64,000 bases of DNA, taken from the NCBI RefSeq assembly GCF_050948175.1, contig NW_027490175.1, forward strand, positions 434,001 through 498,000, in the 5' to 3' direction. The stretch comes from Xylocopa sonorina (taxonomy: Eukaryota > Arthropoda > Insecta > Hymenoptera > Apidae). This document shows positions 11,758 through 27,533 of this stretch, piece after piece. Position 1 is the first letter of the stretch; each line of letters begins with the position of its first letter. The position numbers were made by a program, and so were the translations under genes. The notes beneath the pieces were generated by a model. That model was not told where the DNA came from and made no database searches. It saw nothing but the letters and a program-made list of their open reading frames with translations.

Positions 11758-14700
11758 AATGAATATTATATCTTATCATGAAACATAGAGATGCGATGCA
11801 ATATCTCGTTTTAAGAAGCATTTGAACTCTATTGCTTCGATACGTAGACATCTGCAAACGCTATTTCCTTGCAAGGAAGTGTCGCATATACATTCATTTG
11901 AATTGTAGACGGGGAATACATGATACTTCGCAAATCATATTATATCTTACCATGAAACATAGAAATGAGATGCGATATCGCGTTTTAAGAAGCATTTGAA
12001 CTCTATTGCTTCGATACGTAGACATCTGCAAACGCTATTTCCTTGCAAGGAAGTGTCTCATTTACATTCATTTGAGGTGTAGACGAGGAATACATGACAC
12101 TTCGCAAATCATATTATATCTTACCTTGAAACATAGAAACGAGATGCGATATCGCGTTTTAAGAAGCATTAGAAAGCTATTGCTACGATACGTAGACATC
12201 TGCAAACGCTATTTCCTTGCAAGGAAGTGTCGCATTTACATTCATTTGAAGTGTAGACGAGGAATACGTGACACTTCGCAAATCATATTATATCTTACCA
12301 TGAAACATAGAAATGAGATGCGATATCGCGTTTTAAGAAGCATTAGAAAGCTATTGCTAACGATACGTAGACATCTGCAAACGCTATTTCCTAGCGAGGA
12401 AGTATCGCATTCACATTCATTTGAAGTGTAGACGAGGAATACATGACACTTCGCAAATCATATTATATCTTACCATGAAACATAGAAATGACATGCGATA
12501 TCGCGTTTTAAGAAGCATTAGAAAGCTATTGCTACGATACGTAGACATCTGCAATCGGTATTTCCTTGCAAGGAAGTGTCGCATTTACTTTCATTTGAAT
12601 CGTGGACGAGGAATGCATAACACTTCGCAATGAATAATATATCTCATGAAACATAGATATGAGATGCAATATCTCGTTTTAAGAAGCATTTGAACTCTCT
12701 TTCTTCGATACGTAGACATCTGCAAACGCTATTTCCTTGCAAGGAAGTGTCGCATTTACATTCATTTGAAGTGTAGACGTGGAATACATAACACTTCGCA
12801 AATCATGTTATATCTTGCCATGAAACATAGAAATGAGATGCGATATCGCGTTTTAAGTATCATAAGAACTCTATTGCTACGATACGTAGACATCTGCAAA
12901 CGCTATTTCCTTGCAAGGAAGTGTCGCATTTACATTCATTTGAATCGTAGACGAGGAATGCATAACACTTCGCAAATCATATTACATCTTACCATGAAAC
13001 ATAGAAATGAGATGCGATATCGAGCTTTAGGAAGCATTAGAACTCTATTGCTACGATACCTAGACATCTGCAGACGCTATTTCCTAGCAAGGAAGTGTCG
13101 CATTTACATTCATTTGAATCATAGACGAGGAGTGCATAACTCTTCGCAAATCATATTACATCTTACCATGAAACATAGAAATGAGATGCGATATCGAGTT
13201 TTAAGAAGCATTAGAACTCTATTGCTACGATACCTAGACATCTGCAGACGCTATTTCCTAGCAAGGAAGGGTCGCATTTACGTTCATTTGAAGTGTAGAC
13301 GAGGAATACATAACACTTCGCAAATCATGTTATATCTTACCATGGAACATAGAAATGAGATGCGATATCGCGTTTTAAGAATCATATGAACTCTATTGCT
13401 GCGATACGTAGACATCTGCAATCGCTATTTCCTAGCAAAGAAGTGTCGCATTTACATTCATTTGAAGTGTAGGCGAGAAATACGTAACACTTCGCAAATC
13501 ATATTATATCTTACCATGAAACATAGAAATGAGATGCGATATCGCATTTTAAGAAACATTAGAACTCTATTGCTACGATACCTAGACATCTGCAGACGCT
13601 ATTTCCTAGCAAGGAAGTGTCGCATTTACATTCATTTGAAGTGTGGACGAGGAATACATGATACTTCGCAAATCATATTATATCTTACCATGAAACATAG
13701 AAATGAGATGCGATATCGCGTTTTAAGAAGCATTTGAACTCTATTTCTTCGATACGTAGATATCTGCAAACGCTATTTCCTTGCAAGGAAGTGTCGCATT
13801 TACATTCATTTGAAGTGTAGACGTGGAATACATAACTCTTCGCAAATCATATTATATCTTACCATGAAACATAGAAATGAGATGCGATATCGAGTTTTGA
13901 GAAGCATTAGAACTCTATTGCTACGATACCTAGACATCTGCAGACGCTATTTCCTAGCAAGGAAGGGTCGCATTTACATTCATTTGAAGTGTAGACGAGG
14001 AATACATTACACTTCGCAAATCATGTTATATCTTACCATGGAACATAGAAATGAGATGCGATATCGCGTTTTAAGAAGCATTAGAACTCTATTGCTACGA
14101 TACGAAGACGTCTGCAAACGCTATTTCCTAGCGAGGAGGTGTCGCATTCACATTCATATGAAGTGTAGACGAGGAATACATAACAATTCGCAAATCATGT
14201 TATATCTTACCATGAAACATAGAAATGAGATGCAATATCGCGTTTTAAGAATCATAAGAACTCTATTGCTACGATACGTAGACATCTGCAAACGCTATTT
14301 CCTTGCGAGGAAGTGTCGCATTTACATTCATCTGAAGCGTAGACGAGGAATACATGACACCTCGCAAATCATATTATATCTTACCATGAAACATAGAAAT
14401 GAGATGCGATGTCGCGTTTTAAGAAGCATTAGAAAGCTATTGCTACGATACGTAGACATTCTGCAATCGGTATTTCCTTGCAAGGAAGTGTCGCATTTAC
14501 TTTCATTTGAATCGTGAACGAGGAATGCATAACACTTCGCAATGAATAATATATCTCATGAAACATAGATATGAGATGCAATATCTCGTTTTAAGAAGCA
14601 TTTGAAATCTATTTCTTCGATACGTAGACATCTGCAAACGCTATTTCCTTGCAAGGAAGTGTCGCATTTACATTCATTTGAAGTGTAGACGTGGAATACA

Positions 14701-16412
14701 TTACACTTCGCAAATCATGTTATATCTTGCCATGAAACATAGAAATGAGATGCGATATCGCGTTTTAAGAATCATAAGAACTCTATTGCTACGATACGTA
14801 GACATCTGCAAACGCTATTTCCTTGCAAGGAAGTGTCGCATTTACATTCATTTGAATCGTAGACGAGGAATGCATAACACTTCGCAATGAATATTATATC
14901 TTATCATGAAACATAGAGATGCGATGCAATATCTCGTTTTAAGAAGCATTTGAACTCTATTGCTTCGATACGTAGACATCTGCAAACGCTATTTCCTTGC
15001 AAGGAAGTGTCGCATATACATTCATTTGAATTGTAGACGGGGAATACATGATACTTCGCAAATCATATTATATCTTACCTTGAAACATAGAAATGAGATG
15101 CGATATCGCGTTTTAAGAAGCATTAGAAAGCTATTGCTACGATACGTAGACATCTGCAAACGCTATTTCCTTGCAAGGAAGTGTCGCATTTACATTCATT
15201 TGAAGTGTAGACGAGGAATACGTGACACTTCGCAAATCATATTATATCTTACCATGAAACATAGAAATGAGATGCGATATCGCGTTTTAAGAAGCATTAG
15301 AAAGCTATTGCTAACGATACGTAGACATCTGCAAACGCTATTTCCTAGCGAGGAAGTATCGCATTCACATTCATTTGAAGTGTAGACGAGGAATACATGA
15401 CACTTCGCAAATCATATTATATCTTACCATGAAACATAGAAATGAAATGCGATATCGCGTTTTAAGAAGCATTAGAATGCTATTGCTACGATACGTAGAC
15501 ATCTGCAATCGGTATTTCCTTGCAAGGAAGTACCGCATTTACTTTCATTTGAATCGTAGACGAGGAATGCATAACACTTCGCAATGAATAATATATCTCA
15601 TGAAACATAGATATGAGATGCAATATCTCGTTTTAAGAAGCATTTGAACTCTATTTCTTCGATACGTAGACATCTGCAAACGCTATTTCCTTGCAAGGAA
15701 GTGTAGCATTTACATTCATTTGAAGTGTAGACGTGGAATACATAACTCTTCGCAAATCATATGATATCTTACCATGAAACATAGAAATGAGATGCGATAT
15801 CGCATTTTAAGAAACATTAGAACTCTATTGCTACGATACCTAGACATCTGCAGACGCTATTTCCTAGCAAGGAAGTGTCGCATTTACATTCATTTGAAGT
15901 GTGGACGAGGAATACATGATACTTCGCAAATCATATTATATCTTACCATGAAACATAGAAATGAGATGCGATATCGCGTTTTAAGAAGCATTAGAACACT
16001 ATTGCTATGATAGGTAGACATTTGCAACCGCTATTTCCTAGCAAATAACTGTGGCATTTACATTCATTTGAAGTGTAGACGAAGAATACATGACACTTCG
16101 CAAATCATATTATATCTTACCATGAAACATAGAAATGAGATGCGATATCGCGTTTTAAGAAGCATTAGAAAGCTATTGCTACGATACGTAGACATCTGCA
16201 AACGGTATTTCCTTGCAAGGAAGTGTCGCATTTACTTTCATTTGAATCGTGGACGAGGAATGCATAACACTTCGCAATGAATAATACATCTCATGAAACA
16301 TAGATATGAGATGCAATATCTCGTTTTAAGAAGCATTTGAACTCTATTTCTTCGATACGTAGACATCTGCAAACGCTATTTCCTTGCAAGGAAGTGTCGC
16401 ATTTACATTCAT
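11758..16412 (+). repeat. Mosaic region with a 2,954 bp offset duplication
   Basis: About 12006-12633 reappears at 14960-15587 (offset 2,954). The upstream monomers also match, but the second copy lacks one monomer: the marker GAATTGTAGACGGGG lies one monomer closer to the frameshifted block. About 13.51-13.74 kb reappears at 15.77-16.0 kb. Extra-base variants occur near 12359 and 15313 (CTAACG) and a private extra T near 14460 (ACATTCTGC). Nothing other than satellite is seen. Confidence 0.8.
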
Positions 16413-16496
16413 TTGAATCGTAGACGAGGAATGCATAACACTTCGCAAATCATATTACATCTTACCATGAAACATAGAAATGAGATGCGATATCGA

Positions 16497-17366
16497 GCTT
16501 TAGGAAGCATTAGAACTCTATTGCTACGATACCTAGACATCTGCAGACGCTATTTCCTAGCAAGGAAGTGTCGCATTTACATTTATTTGAATCATAGACG
16601 AGGAGTGCATAACTCTTCGCAAATCATATTACATCTTACCATGAAACATAGAAATGAGATGCGATATCGAGTTTTAAGAAGCATTAGAACTCTATTGCTA
16701 CGATACCTAGACATCTGCAGACGCTATTTCCTAGCAAGGAAGGGTCGCATTTACGTTCATTTGAAGTGTAGACGAGGAATACATAACACTTCGCAAATCA
16801 TGTTATATCTTACCATGGAACATAGAAATGAGATGCGATATCGCGTTTTAAGAATCATATGAACTCTATTGCTGCGATACGTAGACATCTGCAATCGCTA
16901 TTTCCTAGCAAGGAAGTGTCGCATTTACATTCATTTGAAGTGTAGACGAGGAATACATGATACTTCGCGAATCATATTATATCTTACCATGAAACATAGA
17001 AATGAGATGCGATATCGCGTTTTAAGAAGCATTTGAACTCTATTTCTTCGATACGTAGATATCTGCAAACGCTATTTCCTTGCAAGGAAGTGTCGCATTT
17101 ACATTCATTTGAAGTGTAGACGTGGAATACATAACTCTTCGCAAATCATATTATATCTTACCATGAAACATAGAAATGAGATGCGATATCGAGTTTTAAG
17201 AAGCATTAGAACTCTATTGCTACGATACCTAGACATCTGCAGACGCTATATCCTTGCAAGGAAGTGTCGCATTTACATTCATTTGAATCGTAGACGAGGA
17301 ATGCATAACACTTCGCAAATCATATTACATCTTACCATGAAACATAGAAATGAGATGCGATATCGA
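16497..17366 (+). repeat. 870 bp 5-mer unit
   Basis: This is measured from one GCTTTAGGAAG marker to the next. The only differences I noticed from the following unit are single substitutions such as ACATTTATTTG near 16580, where the next unit has ACATTCATTTG. Confidence 0.85.
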
Positions 17367-18236
17367 GCTTTAGGAAGCATTAGAACTCTATTGCTACGAT
17401 ACCTAGACATCTGCAGACGCCATTTCCTAGCAAGGAAGTGTCGCATTTACATTCATTTGAATCATAGACGAGGAGTGCATAACTCTTCGCAAATCATATT
17501 ACATCTTACCATGAAACATAGAAATGAGATGCGATATCGAGTTTTAAGAAGCATTAGAACTCTATTGCTACGATACCTAGACATCTGCAGACGCTATTTC
17601 CTAGCAAGGAAGGGTCGCATTTACGTTCATTTGAAGTGTAGACGAGGAATACATAACACTTCGCAAATCATGTTATATCTTACCATGGAACATAGAAATG
17701 AGATGCGATATCGCGTTTTAAGAATCATATGAACTCTATTGCTGCGATACGTAGACATCTGCAATCGCTATTTCCTAGCAAGGAAGTGTCGCATTTACAT
17801 TCATTTGAAGTGTAGACGAGGAATACATGATACTTCGCGAATCATATTATATCTTACCATGAAACATAGAAATGAGATGCGATATCGCGTTTTAAGAAGC
17901 ATTTGAACTCTATTTCTTCGATACGTAGATATCTGCAAACGCTATTTCCTTGCAAGGAAGTGTCGCATTTACATTCATTTGAAGTGTAGACGTGGAATAC
18001 ATAACTCTTCGCAAATCATATTATATCTTACCATGAAACATAGAAATGAGATGCGATATCGAGTTTTAAGAAGCATTAGAACTCTATTGCTACGATACCT
18101 AGACATCTGCAGACGCTATATCCTTGCAAGGAAGTGTCGCATTTACATTCATTTGAATCGTAGACGAGGAATGCATAACACTTCGCAAATCATATTACAT
18201 CTTACCATGAAACATAGAAATGAGATGCGATATCGA
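17367..18236 (+). repeat. 870 bp 5-mer unit
   Basis: Marker to marker, 870 bp. It has a private C in ACGCCATTTCC near 17419. The monomer junction carries TATATCCTTGC, shared with the units at 18.1 and 20.0 kb. Confidence 0.85.
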
Positions 18237-19277
18237 GCTTTAGGAAGCATTAGAACTCTATTGCTACGATACCTAGACATCTGCAGACGCTATTTCCTAG
18301 CAAAGAAGTGTCGCATTTACATTCATTTGAATCATAGACGAGGAGTGCATAACTCTTCGCAAATCATATTACATCTTACCATGAAACATAGAAATGAGAT
18401 GCGATATCGAGTTTTAAGAAGCATTAGAACTCTATTGCTACGATACCTAGACATCTGCAGACGCTATTTCCTAGCAAGGAAGGGTCGCATTTACGTTCAT
18501 TTGAAGTGTAGACGAGGAATACATAACACTTCGCAAATCATGTTATATCTTACCATGGAACATAGAAATGAGATGCGATATCGCGTTTTAAGAATCATAT
18601 GAACTCTATTGCTGCGATACGTAGACATCTGCAATCGCTATTTCCTAGCAAGGAAGTGTCGCATTTACATTCATTTGAAGTGTAGACGAGGAATACATGA
18701 TACTTCGCGAATCATATTATATCTTACCATGAAACATAGAAATGAGATGCGATATCGCGTTTTAAGAAGCATTTGAACACTATTGCTATGATAGGTAGAC
18801 ATTTGCAACCGCTATTTCCTAGCAAATAACTGTGGCATTTACATTCATTTGAAGTGTAGACGAAGAATACATGACACTTCGCAAATCATATTATATCTTA
18901 CCATGAAACATAGAAATGAGATGCGATATCGCGTTTTAAGAAGCATTAGAAAGCTATTGCTACGATACGTAGACATCTGCAAACGGTATTTCCTTGCAAG
19001 GAAGTGTCGCATTTACTTTCATTTGAATCGTGGACGAGGAATGCATAACACTTCGCAATGAATAATACATCTCATGAAACATAGATATGAGATGCAATAT
19101 CTCGTTTTAAGAAGCATTTGAACTCTCTTTCTTCGATACGTAGACATCTGCAAACGCTATTTCCTTGCAAGGAAGTGTCGCATTTACATTCATTTGAATC
19201 GTAGACGAGGAATGCATAACACTTCGCAAATCATATTACATCTTACCATGAAACATAGAAATGAGATGCGATATCGA

Positions 19278-20147
19278 GCTTTAGGAAGCATTAGAACTCT
19301 ATTGCTACGATACCTAGACATCTGCAGACGCTATTTCCTAGCAAGGAAGTGTCGCATTTACATTCATTTGAATCATAGACGAGGAGTGCATAACTCTTCG
19401 CAAATCATATTACATCTTACCATGAAACATAGAAATGAGATGCGATATCGAGTTTTAAGAAGCATTAGAACTCTATTGCTACGATACCTAGACATCTGCA
19501 GACGCTATTTCCTAGCAAGGAAGGGTCGCATTTACGTTCATTTGAAGTGTAGACGAGGAATACATAACACTTCGCAAATCATGTTATATCTTACCATGGA
19601 ACATAGAAATGAGATGCGATATCGCGTTTTAAGAATCATATGAACTCTATTGCTGCGATACGTAGACATCTGCAATCGCTATTTCCTAGCAAGGAAGTGT
19701 CGCATTTACATTCATTTGAAGTGTAGACGAGGAATACATGATACTTCGCGAATCATATTATATCTTACCATGAAACATAGAAATGAGATGCGATATCGCG
19801 TTTTAAGAAGCATTTGAACTCTATTTCTTCGATACGTAGATATCTGCAAACGCTATTTCCTTGCAAGGAAGTGTCGCATTTACATTCATTTGAAGTGAAG
19901 ACGTGGAATACATAACTCTTCGCAAATCATATTATATCTTACCATGAAACATAGAAATGAGATGCGATATCGAGTTTTAAGAAGCATTAGAACTCTATTG
20001 CTACGATACCTAGACATCTGCAGACGCTATATCCTTGCAAGGAAGTGTCGCATTTACATTCATTTGAATCGTAGACGAGGAATGCGTAACACTTCGCAAA
20101 TCATATTACATCTTACCATGAAACATAGAAATGAGATGCGATATCGA
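19278..20147 (+). repeat. 870 bp 5-mer unit
   Basis: GCTTTAGGAAG markers at 19278 and 20148 define the unit. It carries private substitutions GAAGTGAAGACG near 19894 and AATGCGTAAC near 20082. Both recur in the 14.6 kb copy near 34487 and 34675, which confirms the alignment of the two copies. Confidence 0.85.
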
Positions 20148-20759
20148 GCTTTAGGAAGCATTAGAACTCTATTGCTACGATACCTAGACATCTGCAGACG
20201 CTATTTCCTAGCAAGGAAGTGTCGCATTTACATTCATTTGAATCATAGACGAGGAGTGCATAACTCTTCGCAAATCATATTACATCTTACCATGAAACAT
20301 AGAAATGAGATGCGATATCGAGTTTTAAGAAGCATTAGAACTCTATTGCTACGATACCTAGACATCTGCAGACGCTATTTCCTAGCAAGGAAGGGTCGCA
20401 TTTACGTTCATTTGAAGTGTAGACGAGGAATACATAACACTTCGCAAATCATGTTATATCTTACCATGGAACATAGAAATGAGATGCGATATCGCGTTTT
20501 AAGAATCATATGAACTCTATTGCTGCGATACGTAGACATCTGCAATCGCTATTTCCTAGCAAGGAAGTGTCGCATTTACATTCATTTGAAGTGTAGACGA
20601 GGAATACATGATACTTCGCGAATCATATTATATCTTACCATGAAACATAGAAATGAGATGCGATATCGCGTTTTAAGAAGCATTTGAACTCTATTTCTTC
20701 GATACGTAGATATCTGCAAACGCTATTTCCTTGCAAGGAAGTGTCGCATTTACATTCAT

Positions 20760-22187
20760 TTGAAGTGTAGACGTGGAATACATAACTCTTCGCAAATCAT
20801 ATTATATCTTACCATGAAACATAGAAATGAGATGCGATATCGAGTTTTAAGAAGCATTAGAACTCTATTGCTACGATACCTAGACATCTGCAGACGCTAT
20901 TTCCTAGCAAGGAAGGGTCGCATTTACATTCATTTGAAGTGTAGACGAGGAATACATAACACTTCGCAAATCATGTTATATCTTACCATGGAACATAGAA
21001 ATGAGATGCGATATCGCGTTTTAAGAAGCATTAGAACTCTATTGCTACGATACGAAGACATCTGCAAACGCTATTTCCTAGCGAGGAGGTGTCGCATTCA
21101 CATTCATATGAAGTGTAGACGAGGAATACATAACAATTCGCAAATCATGTTATATCTTACCATGAAACATAGAAATGAGATGCAATATCGCGTTTTAAGA
21201 ATCATAAGAACTCTATTGCTACGATACGTAGACATCTGCAAACGCTATTTCCTTGCGAGGAAGTGTCGCATTTACATTCATCTGAAGTGTAGACGAGGAA
21301 TACATGACACTTCGCAAATCATATTATATCTTACCATGAAACATAGAAATGAGATGCGATGTCGCGTTTTAAGAAGCATTAGAAAGCTATTGCTACGATA
21401 CGTAGACATCTGCAATCGGTATTTCCTTGCAAGGAAGTGTCGCATTTACTTTCATTTGAATCGTGGACGAGGAATGCATAACATTTCGCAATGAATAATA
21501 TATCTCATGAAACATAGATATGAGATGCATTATCTCGTTTTAAGAAGCATTTGAACTCTATTTCTTCGATACGTAGACATCTGCAAACGCTATTTCCTTG
21601 CAAGGAAGTGTCGCATTTACATTCATTTGAAGTGTAGACGTGGAATACATTACACTTCGCAAATCATGTTATATCTTGCCATGAAACATAGAAATGAGAT
21701 GCGATATCGCGTTTTAAGAATCATAAGAACTCTATTGCTACGATACGTAGACATCTGCAAACGCTATTTCCTTGCAAGGAAGTGTCGCATTTACATTCAT
21801 TTGAATCGTAGACGAGGAATGCATAACACTTCGCAAATCATATTACATCTTACCATGAAACATAGAAATGAGATGCGATATCGAGTTTTAAGAAGCATTA
21901 GAACTCTATTGCTACGATACCTAGGCATCTGCAGACGCTATTTCCTAGCAAGGAAGTGTCGCATTTACATTCATTTGAAGTGTAGACGAGGAATACATGA
22001 CACTTCGCAAATCATATTATATCTTACCATGAAACATAGAAATGAGATGCGATATCGCGTTTTAAGAAGCATTAGAAAGCTATTGCTACGATACGTAGAC
22101 ATCTGCAATCGGTATTTCCTTGCAAGGAAGTGTCGCATTTACTTTCATTTGAATCGTAGACGAGGAATGCATAACACTTCGCAATGA
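20760..22187 (+). repeat. 9-monomer module with GATACGAAGAC and CCTAGG markers
   Basis: This composite carries a 5-monomer part with GATACGAAGACATC near 21050 and CATTCATATGAAG near 21102, then a 4-monomer part with CCTAGG at 21920-21925. Each part ends in a 171 bp short monomer. It is followed here by an extra short monomer, unlike the copies at 27.5 and 41.9 kb, so the spacing to the next module differs by one monomer. Confidence 0.8.
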
Positions 22188-25181
22188 ATAATATATCTCA
22201 TGAAACATAGATATGAGAAGCAATATCTCGTTTTAAGAAGCATTTGAACTCTATTTCTTTGATACGTAGACATCTGCAAACGATATTTCCTTGCAAGGAA
22301 GTGTAGCATTTACTTTCATTTGAATCGTGGACGAGGAATGCATAACACTTCACAATGAATAATATATCTCATGAAACATAGATATGAGATGCAATATCTC
22401 GTTTTAAGAAGCATCTGAACTCTATTTCTTCGATACGTAGACATCTGCAAACGCTATTTCCTTGCAAGGAAGTGTCGCATTTACATTCATTTGAAGTGTA
22501 GACGTGGAATACATAACACTTCGCAAATCATGTTATATCTTGCCATGAAACATAGAAATGAGATGCGATATCGCGTGTTAAGAATCATTAGAACTCTATT
22601 GCTACGATACGTAGACATCTGCAAACGCTATTTCCTTGCAAGGAAGTGTCGCATTTACATTCATTTGAATCGTAGACGAGGAATGCATAACACTTCGCAA
22701 ATCATATTACATCTTACCATGAAACATAGAAATGAGATGCGATATCGAGCTTTAAGAAGCATTAGAACTCTATTGCTACGATACCTAGACATCTGCAGAC
22801 GCTATTTCCTAGCAAGGAAGGGTCGCATTTACATTCATTTGAAGTGTAGACGAGGAATACATAACACTTCGCAAATCATGTTATATCTTACCATGGAACA
22901 TAGAAATGAGATGCGATATCGCGTTTTAAGAATCATATGAACTCTATTGCTGCGATACGTAGACATCTGCAATTGCTATTTCCTACCAAGGAAGTGTCGC
23001 ATTTACATTCATTTGAAGTGTAGACGAGGAATACATGATACTTCGCGAATCATATTATATCTTACCATGAAACATAGAAATGAGATGCGATATCGCGTTT
23101 TAAGAAGCATTAGAACACTATTGCTACGATACGCAGACATCTGCAAACGCTATTTCCTAGCGAGGAAGTGTCGCATTTACATTTATTTGAAGTGTAGACG
23201 AGGAATACATAACTTTTCGCACATCATATTACATCTTACCATGAAACATAGAAATGAGATGCGATATCGAGTTTTAAGAAGCATTAGAACTCTATTGCAA
23301 CGATACCTAGACATCTGCAGACGCTATTTCCTTGCAAGGAAGTGTCGCATTTACATTCATTTGAAGTGTAGACGTGAAATACATAACTCTTCGCAAATCA
23401 TATTATATCTTACCATGAAACATAGAAATGAGATGCGATATCGAGTTTTAAGAGGCATTAGAACTCTATTGCTACGATACCTAGACATCTGCAGACGCTA
23501 TTTCCTAGCAAGGAAGGGTCGCATTTACATTCATTTGAAGTGTAGACGAGGAATACATAACACTTCGCAAATCATGTTATATCTTACCATGGAACATAGA
23601 AATGAGATGCGATATCGCGTTTTAAGAATCATATGAACTCTATTGCTGCGATACGTAGACATCTGCAATCGCTATTTCCTAGCAAGGAAGTGTCGCATTT
23701 ACATTCATTTGAAGTGTAGACGAGGAATACATGATACTTCGCGAATCATATTATACCTTACCATGAAACATAGAAATAAGATGCGATATCGCGTTTTAAG
23801 AAGCATTAGAAATCTATTGCTACGATACGTAGACATCTGCAAACGCTATTTCCTAGCGAGGAAGTGTCGCATTCACATTCATTTGAAGTGTAGACGAGGA
23901 ATACATAACACTTCGCAAATCATGTTACATCTTATCATGAAACATAGAAATGAGATGCGATATCGAGTTTTAAGAAGCATTAGAACTCTATTGCAACGAT
24001 ACCTAGACATCTGCAGACGCTATTTCCTAGCAAGGAAGGGTCGCATTTACATTCATTTGAAGTGTAGACGAGGAATACATAACACTTCGCAAATCATGTT
24101 ATATCTTACCATGGAACATAGAAACGAGATGCGATATCGCGTTTTAAGAAGCATTAGAAAGCTATTGCTACGATACGTAGACATCTGCAATCGGTATTTC
24201 CTTGCAAGGAAGTGTCGCATTTACTTTCATTTGAATCGTAGACGAGGAATGCATAACACTTCGCAATGAATAATATGTCTCATGAAACATAGATATGAGA
24301 TGCAATATCTCGTTTTAAGAAGCATTTGAACTCTATTTCTTCGATACGTAGATATCTGCAAACGCTATTTCCTTGCAAGGAAGTGTCGCATTTACATTCA
24401 CTTGAAGTGTAGACGTGGAATACATAACACTTCGCAAATCATGTAATATCTTGCCATGAAACATAGATATGAGATGCGATATCGAGTTTTAAGAAGCATT
24501 AGAACTCTATTGCAACGATACCTAGACATCTGCAGACGCTATTTCCTAGCAAGGAAGGGTCGCATTTACTTTCATTTGAAGTGTAGACGAGGAATACATA
24601 ACACTTCGCAAATCATGTTATATCTTACCATGAAACATAGAAATGAGATGCGATATCGCGTTTTAAGAAGCATTAGAAATCTGTTGCTACGATACGTAGA
24701 CATCTGCAATTGCTATTTCCTAGCAAGGAAGTGTCGCATTTACATTCATTTGAAGTGTAGACGAGGAATACATGATACTTCGCAAATCATATTATATCTT
24801 ACCATGAAACATAGAAATGAGATGCGATATCGCGCTTTAAGAAGCATTAGAACTCTATTGCTACGATACGTAGACATCTGCAAACGCTATATCCTTGCAA
24901 GAAAGTGTCGCATTTACATTCATTTGAATCGTAGACGAGGAATGCATAACACTTCGCAATGAATATTATATCTTATCATGAAACATAGATATGAGATGCA
25001 TTATCTCGTTTTAAGAAGCATTTGAACTCTATTTCTTCGATACGTAGACATCTGCAAACGCTATTTCCTTGCAAGGAAGTGTCGCATTTACATTCATTTG
25101 AATCGTAGACGAGGAATGCATAACACTTCGCAAATCATATTACATCTTACCATGAAACGTAGAAATGAGATGCGATATCGA

Positions 25182-26921
25182 GCTTTAGGAAGCATTAGAA
25201 CTCTATTGCTACGATACCTAGACATCTGCAGACGCTATTTCCTAGCAAGGAAGTGTCGCATTTACATTCATTTGAATCATAGACGAGGAGTGCATAACTC
25301 TTCGCAAATCATATTACATCTTACCATGAAACATAGAAATGAGATGCGATATCGAGTTTTAAGAAGCATTAGAACTCTATTGCTACGATACCTAGACATC
25401 TGCAGACGCTATTTCCTAGCAAGGAAGGGTCGCATTTACGTTCATTTGAAGTGTAGACGAGGAATACATAACACTTCGCAAATCATGTTATATCTTACCA
25501 TGGAACATAGAAATGAGATGCGATATCGCGTTTTAAGAATCATATGAACTCTATTGCTGCGATACGTAGACATCTGCAATCGCTATTTCCTAGCAAGGAA
25601 GTGTCGCATTTACATTCATTTGAAGTGTAGACGAGGAATACATGATACTTCGCGAATCATATTATATCTTACCATGAAACATAGAAATGAGATGCGATAT
25701 CGCGTTTTAAGAAGCATTTGAACTCTATTTCTTCGATACGTAGATATCTGCAAACGCTATTTCCTTGCAAGGAAGTGTCGCATTTACATTCATTTGAAGT
25801 GTAGACGTGGAGTACATAACTCTTCGCAAATCATATTATATCTTACCATGAAACATAGAAATGAGATGCGATATCGAGCTTTAAGAAGCATTAGAACTCT
25901 ATTGCTACGATACCTAGACATCTGCAGACGCTATTTCCTTGCAAGGAAGTGTCGCATTTACATTCATTTGAATCGTAGACGAGGAATGCATAACACTTCG
26001 CAAATCATATTACATCTTACCATGAAACATAGAAATGAGATGCGATATCGAGCTTTAGGAAGCATTAGAACTCTATTGCTACGATACCTAGACATCTGCA
26101 GACGCTATTTCCTAGCAAGGAAGTGTCGCATTTACATTCATTTGAATCATAGACGAGGAGTGCATAACTCTTCGCAAATCATATTACATCTTACCATGAA
26201 ACATAGAAATGAGATGCGATATCGAGTTTTAAGAAGCATTAGAACTCTATTGCTACGATACCTAGACATCTGCAGACGCTATTTCCTAGCAAGGAAGGGT
26301 CGCATTTACGTTCATCTGAAGTGTAGACGAGGAATACATAACACTTCGCAAATCATGTTATATCTTACCATGGAACATAGAAATGAGATGCGATATCGCG
26401 TTTTAAGAATCATATGAACTCTATTGCTGCGATACGTAGACATCTGCAATCGCTATTTCCTAGCAAGGAAGTGTCGCATTTACATTCATTTGAAGTGTAG
26501 ACGAGGAATACATGATACTTCGCGAATCATATTATATCTTACCATGAAACATAGAAATGAGATGCGATATCGCGTTTTAAGAAGCATTTGAACTCTATTT
26601 CTTCGATACGTAGATATCTGCAAACGCTATTTCCTTGCAAGGAAGTGTCGCATTTACATTCATTTGAAGTGTAGACGTGGAATACATAACTCTTCGCAAA
26701 TCATATTATATCTTACCATGAAACATAGAAATGAGATGCGATATCGAGTTTTAAGAAGCATTAGAACTCTATTCCTACGATACCTAGACATCTGCAGACG
26801 CTATTTCCTTGCAAGGAAGTGTCGCATTTACATTCATTTGAATCGTAGACGAGGAATGCATAACACTTCGCAAATCATATTACATCTTACCATGAAACAT
26901 AGAAATGAGATGCGATATCGA
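25182..26921 (+). repeat. Two 870 bp 5-mer units
   Basis: Markers at 25182, 26052 and 26922 are each 870 bp apart. The first unit has private changes GAAACGTAGAAATG near 25155 and GTGGAGTACAT near 25807; both are present in the duplicate at 39.9-40.6 kb. Confidence 0.85.
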
Positions 26922-27533
26922 GCTTTAGGAAGCATTAGAACTCTATTGCTACGATACCTAGACATCTGCAGACGCTATTTCCTAGCAAGGAAGTGTCGCA
27001 TTTACATTCATTTGAATCATAGACGAGGAGTGCATAACTCTTCGCAAATCATATTACATCTTACCATGAAACATAGAAATGAGATGCGATATCGAGTTTT
27101 AAGAAGCATTAGAACTCTATTGCTACGATACCTAGACATCTGCAGACGCTATTTCCTAGCAAGGAAGGGTCGCATTTACGTTCATTTGAGGTGTAGACGA
27201 GGAATACATAACACTTCGCAAATCATGTTATATCTTACCATGGAACATAGAAATGAGATGCGATATCGCGTTTTAAGAATCATATGAACTCTATTGCTGC
27301 GATACGTAGACATCTGCAATCGCTATTTCCTAGCAAGGAAGTGTCGCATTTACATTCATTTGAAGTGTAGACGAGGAATACATGATACTTCGCGAATCAT
27401 ATTATATCTTACCATGAAACATAGAAATGAGATGCGATATCGCGTTTTAAGAAGCATTTGAACTCTATTTCTTCGATACGTAGATATCTGCAAACGCTAT
27501 TTCCTTGCAAGGAAGTGTCGCATTTACATTCAT

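Larger units (their letters stand above)
16413..19130 (+). repeat. 5-monomer (870 bp) higher-order repeat block
   Basis: The private marker GCTTTAGGAAG occurs at 16497, 17367 and 18237, exactly 870 bp apart. Within each unit the order is constant: GAATCG monomer, GAATCATAG monomer, ATTTACGTTCA monomer ending in ATCATATGAA, GATACTTCGCGAATC monomer, GTAGATATC monomer. About 18.78-19.06 kb then repeats 15.99-16.28 kb (offset 2,781), restarting the series at 19,194. Confidence 0.9.
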